64,000 bases of DNA, taken from positions 1,364,001 to 1,428,000 of the forward strand of contig OZ244964.1 of assembly GCA_965222825.1 (NCBI GenBank), given 5' to 3'. The DNA is from G965207335 sp965222825 (lineage in GTDB: Bacteria; Pseudomonadota; Gammaproteobacteria; PS1; Pseudothioglobaceae). Under the pieces are notes generated by a model that saw only the letters and a list, made by a program, of their open reading frames with translations, searched no databases and was not told the origin of the DNA. Both the position numbers and the translations under genes were made by a program. Shown here piece after piece: positions 62,229 to 64,000 of the stretch (position 1 is its first letter; each line of letters begins with the position of its first letter).

Positions 62229-62377
62229 AATAAACTTTTAGCAATAAATAAATTTATAGATACAATTACAATACAAAAACAAGAGCTAAAGAATTTAATT
62301 TTAAAATTATTTTAATTTTTAAGGTTATAATTGTATATTAATTTTTTAGATGCTGTTGTAGTGCAAAAGTATATATT

Positions 62378-62854
62378 ATGGCAACAATTCCAATGACTGT
62401 TCAAGGTGCTACTAAATTAGAAGCTGAATACCTAAAACTTATCAATGAAGATAGAAAAAGAATAATAACGGCTATTGCTACTGCAAGAGAGCATGGTGAT
62501 TTGAAAGAAAATGCTGAATATCATTCGGCTAAGGAAGAACAATCTTTTATAGAAGGTAGAATTGCTGATATAGAATCAAAACTCAGTAATGCCCAAATAA
62601 TTGATATTGAGGACTTAAAAAATCAAAAAAACATAGTATTTGGTGCTACTGTGTCCTTAAAAGAAATAACAACTGGCAAAATTTTATCTTATCAAATAGT
62701 TGGTGAAGATGAAGCAGATATTAACATTGGCAAAATATCTTATTTATCACCTATAGCTAGGGCACTAATCGGTAAAGAGTTAGATGATGAAGCAATAGTA
62801 AAAGCACCTAAGGGAGATATAGAGTATGAAATTATCAACATTCAATACATATAA
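62378..62854 (+). CDS. greA: transcription elongation factor GreA
   Basis: GreA rescues backtracked RNA polymerase. The 158-residue protein has the coiled-coil with tip residues in REHGDLKENAEYHSAKEEQ near 38-56 and a C-terminal FKBP-like domain with SPIARALIGKELDDE near 128-142. Length is normal. It precedes lptB with 29 bases between. Confidence 0.96.
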   Translation: MATIPMTVQGATKLEAEYLKLINEDRKRIITAIATAREHGDLKENAEYHSAKEEQSFIEGRIADIESKLSNAQIIDIEDLKNQKNIVFGATVSLKEITTGKILSYQIVGEDEADINIGKISYLSPIARALIGKELDDEAIVKAPKGDIEYEIINIQYI

Positions 62855-62883
62855 TTTAAAATCATAAAGTTTTTATATCTAAA

Positions 62884-63612
62884 ATGCAACATAATCTAGT
62901 AGTAAACAATATTAATAAATCTTATAAAAATCGCATTGTTGTTGATAATGTGTCTTTAGAGGTAAACAGTGGCGATGTTGTAGGTTTATTAGGACCTAAT
63001 GGCTCTGGTAAAACAACCTGTTTTCACATTATATCTGGCTTGATTAAATCTAATTCTGGTAATGTTTTTCTAAACCATAAAAAAATCAACAAACTACCAA
63101 TAGACAAAAGAGCATTGTTAGGTATAGGATATTTATCTCAAGAAGCATCTATTTTTAGGGGTCTAAGTGTAGTAGATAATATTATGGCAGTTTTGCAAAC
63201 ACAAAAAAAACTCAAAAAAAAACCACGCCTAGCAAAATTACAACAACTACTTGATGAATTTAATATAAACCATATTCGTAATTCAATGGGCATAAGTTTA
63301 TCAGGTGGTGAGAGAAGAAGAGTAGAAATAGCTAGAATCTTAGCTATAGAACCAAGGTTTATCTTATTAGACGAGCCATTTGCAGGGATTGATCCCATAT
63401 CTGTTGCTGATTTACAAGGGTTAATATATAATCTAAAAAATAAAAATATTGGCATTCTAATTACAGACCATAATTTTAGAGAATTATTAGATACTTGCGA
63501 TCATTCTTATGTTTTAAGCGAGGGTAAAATTATTGCTAATGGTAATAAAGAAAATATTCTAAAAAACAAACAAGTGCAAAAAGTTTACTTAGGTGAAAAA
63601 CACCATGGGTAA
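62884..63612 (+). CDS. lptB: LPS export ABC transporter ATP-binding protein LptB
   Basis: LptB powers LPS extraction from the inner membrane with LptFG. The 242-residue ATPase has Walker A GPNGSGKTTCF near 38, Q-loop YLSQEASIFRGLSV near 85, signature LSGGERRR near 139 and Walker B FILLDEPFAGIDP near 160. QEASIF and GIDP are typical of LptB. LptC and LptA are not adjacent, unlike E. coli. It overlaps the next gene by 8 bases. Confidence 0.93.
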   Translation: MQHNLVVNNINKSYKNRIVVDNVSLEVNSGDVVGLLGPNGSGKTTCFHIISGLIKSNSGNVFLNHKKINKLPIDKRALLGIGYLSQEASIFRGLSVVDNIMAVLQTQKKLKKKPRLAKLQQLLDEFNINHIRNSMGISLSGGERRRVEIARILAIEPRFILLDEPFAGIDPISVADLQGLIYNLKNKNIGILITDHNFRELLDTCDHSYVLSEGKIIANGNKENILKNKQVQKVYLGEKHHG

Positions 63613-64000
63613 ATATGAAAATGATTTTTATACCTTAGGAATAGAAAGCTCTTGTGATGAAACAGCAATAGCAATTTATAGCGAAAAACAAGGCTTAATA
63701 AATCATAAACTACATAGTCAAGTAGCAATACATAATAAATACGGTGGGGTGGTGCCAGAGTTTGCATCAAGAGAGCATATTTTATGGGTTATTCCACTTA
63801 TAAATAAAACTCTAATTGCTGCTAATATTAACATAAAACAAATAGATGCTATTGCCTATACTAAGGGTCCTGGACTTGCTGGAGCGTTATTAGTTGGTAG
63901 CTCTATTGCTAAAAGTCTAGCGTATAGTCTAAATATTCCTTCATTAGGTGTTAATCATATGGAAGGGCATTTACTAGCACCGCTACTAGAAGTAGATAAA
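63605..64000 (+). CDS. tsaD: tRNA N6-adenosine threonylcarbamoyltransferase, 5' part
   Basis: TsaD makes t6A at position 37 of ANN-reading tRNAs. The visible 132 residues start at the ATG at 63605 inside the lptB end and include GIESSCDETAIAIY near 12-25, GGVVPEFASREH near 47, TKGPGLAGALLVGSS near 87 and the metal-site NHMEGHLLAP near 118, which holds the two histidines. The gene runs off the window. Confidence 0.95.
   Translation, partial: MGKYENDFYTLGIESSCDETAIAIYSEKQGLINHKLHSQVAIHNKYGGVVPEFASREHILWVIPLINKTLIAANINIKQIDAIAYTKGPGLAGALLVGSSIAKSLAYSLNIPSLGVNHMEGHLLAPLLEVDK

Overview
The window is strongly A+T-rich bacterial DNA carrying mostly housekeeping genes of a Gram-negative gammaproteobacterium. 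Outer-membrane and lineage markers include BamC, LptB, LspA, LPS heptose synthesis (gmhB-hldD-hldE), PdxB and the NrdA/NrdB/YfaE-type ferredoxin set. Short intergenic distances, many 1-26 nt gene overlaps, decayed genes, insertion-element remnants and dispersed palindromes suggest a streamlined and possibly host-associated or marine lineage. I cannot name the species. No rRNA, tRNA or CRISPR array was recognised.

Layout. 1-7 kb: end of a J-domain gene, pgi, then a three-gene restriction island (fused nuclease/methylase, HsdS, OLD-type ATPase/TOPRIM nuclease). 7-15 kb: one long minus-strand run, hemE, carbonic anhydrase, then a bacillosamine-type sugar cluster (PglC/D/E/F-like) with an FkbH enzyme and an acyl carrier protein inserted. 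15.4-16.8 kb: a decayed region with a truncated DNA methylase and small membrane ORFs. 16.8-20.4 kb: the heptose operon. 20.3-23.4 kb: a duplicated block of small precursor genes. 23.4-28.1 kb: rhodanese, serS, a small redox group, ung, pdxB. 28.1-29.6 kb: a second precursor group. 29.7-34.6 kb: dapA-bamC-ligA-hemH. 34.6-42.3 kb: an orphan 82-aa gene, moeB/thiF-like, msrA, a NIF3-like protein, an AI-2E family permease, two outer-membrane barrels, recJ. 42.4-43.6 kb: a third precursor group. 43.8-47.9 kb: DUF1566, thiO-like, lspA, a family 5 solute-binding protein. 48.1-48.5 kb: a broken precursor. 48.6-57.1 kb: fabI, ferredoxin reductase, nrdA, phhB-like, nrdB, ferredoxin, accA, tilS. 57.4-62.2 kb: a four-gene motor-like membrane operon ending in a double FGE-sulfatase-domain protein. 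62.4-64 kb: greA, lptB, tsaD (cut by the window end).

The most striking feature is a family of at least 14 small genes at four separate loci (12 intact, 2 broken). They share a conserved leader of about 60 residues resembling the nitrile-hydratase-like leader peptide (NHLP) family, followed by a hypervariable Gly/Ser/Thr/Ala/Val core built of triplets [G/S]-[S/T]-[aliphatic]. Conserved leader plus shuffled core is the signature of RiPP precursors. No modifying enzyme is visible in the window, so any maturase would act in trans, in the manner of the dispersed prochlorosin precursors. The sequence records the family evolving: a chimeric precursor made by a 395-bp tandem duplication, a tandem duplication of the whole three-gene block, a leader-deletion pseudogene and a frameshifted core. 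The second candidate for an undescribed system is the TolQ/MotA-like operon at 57.4-62.2 kb.
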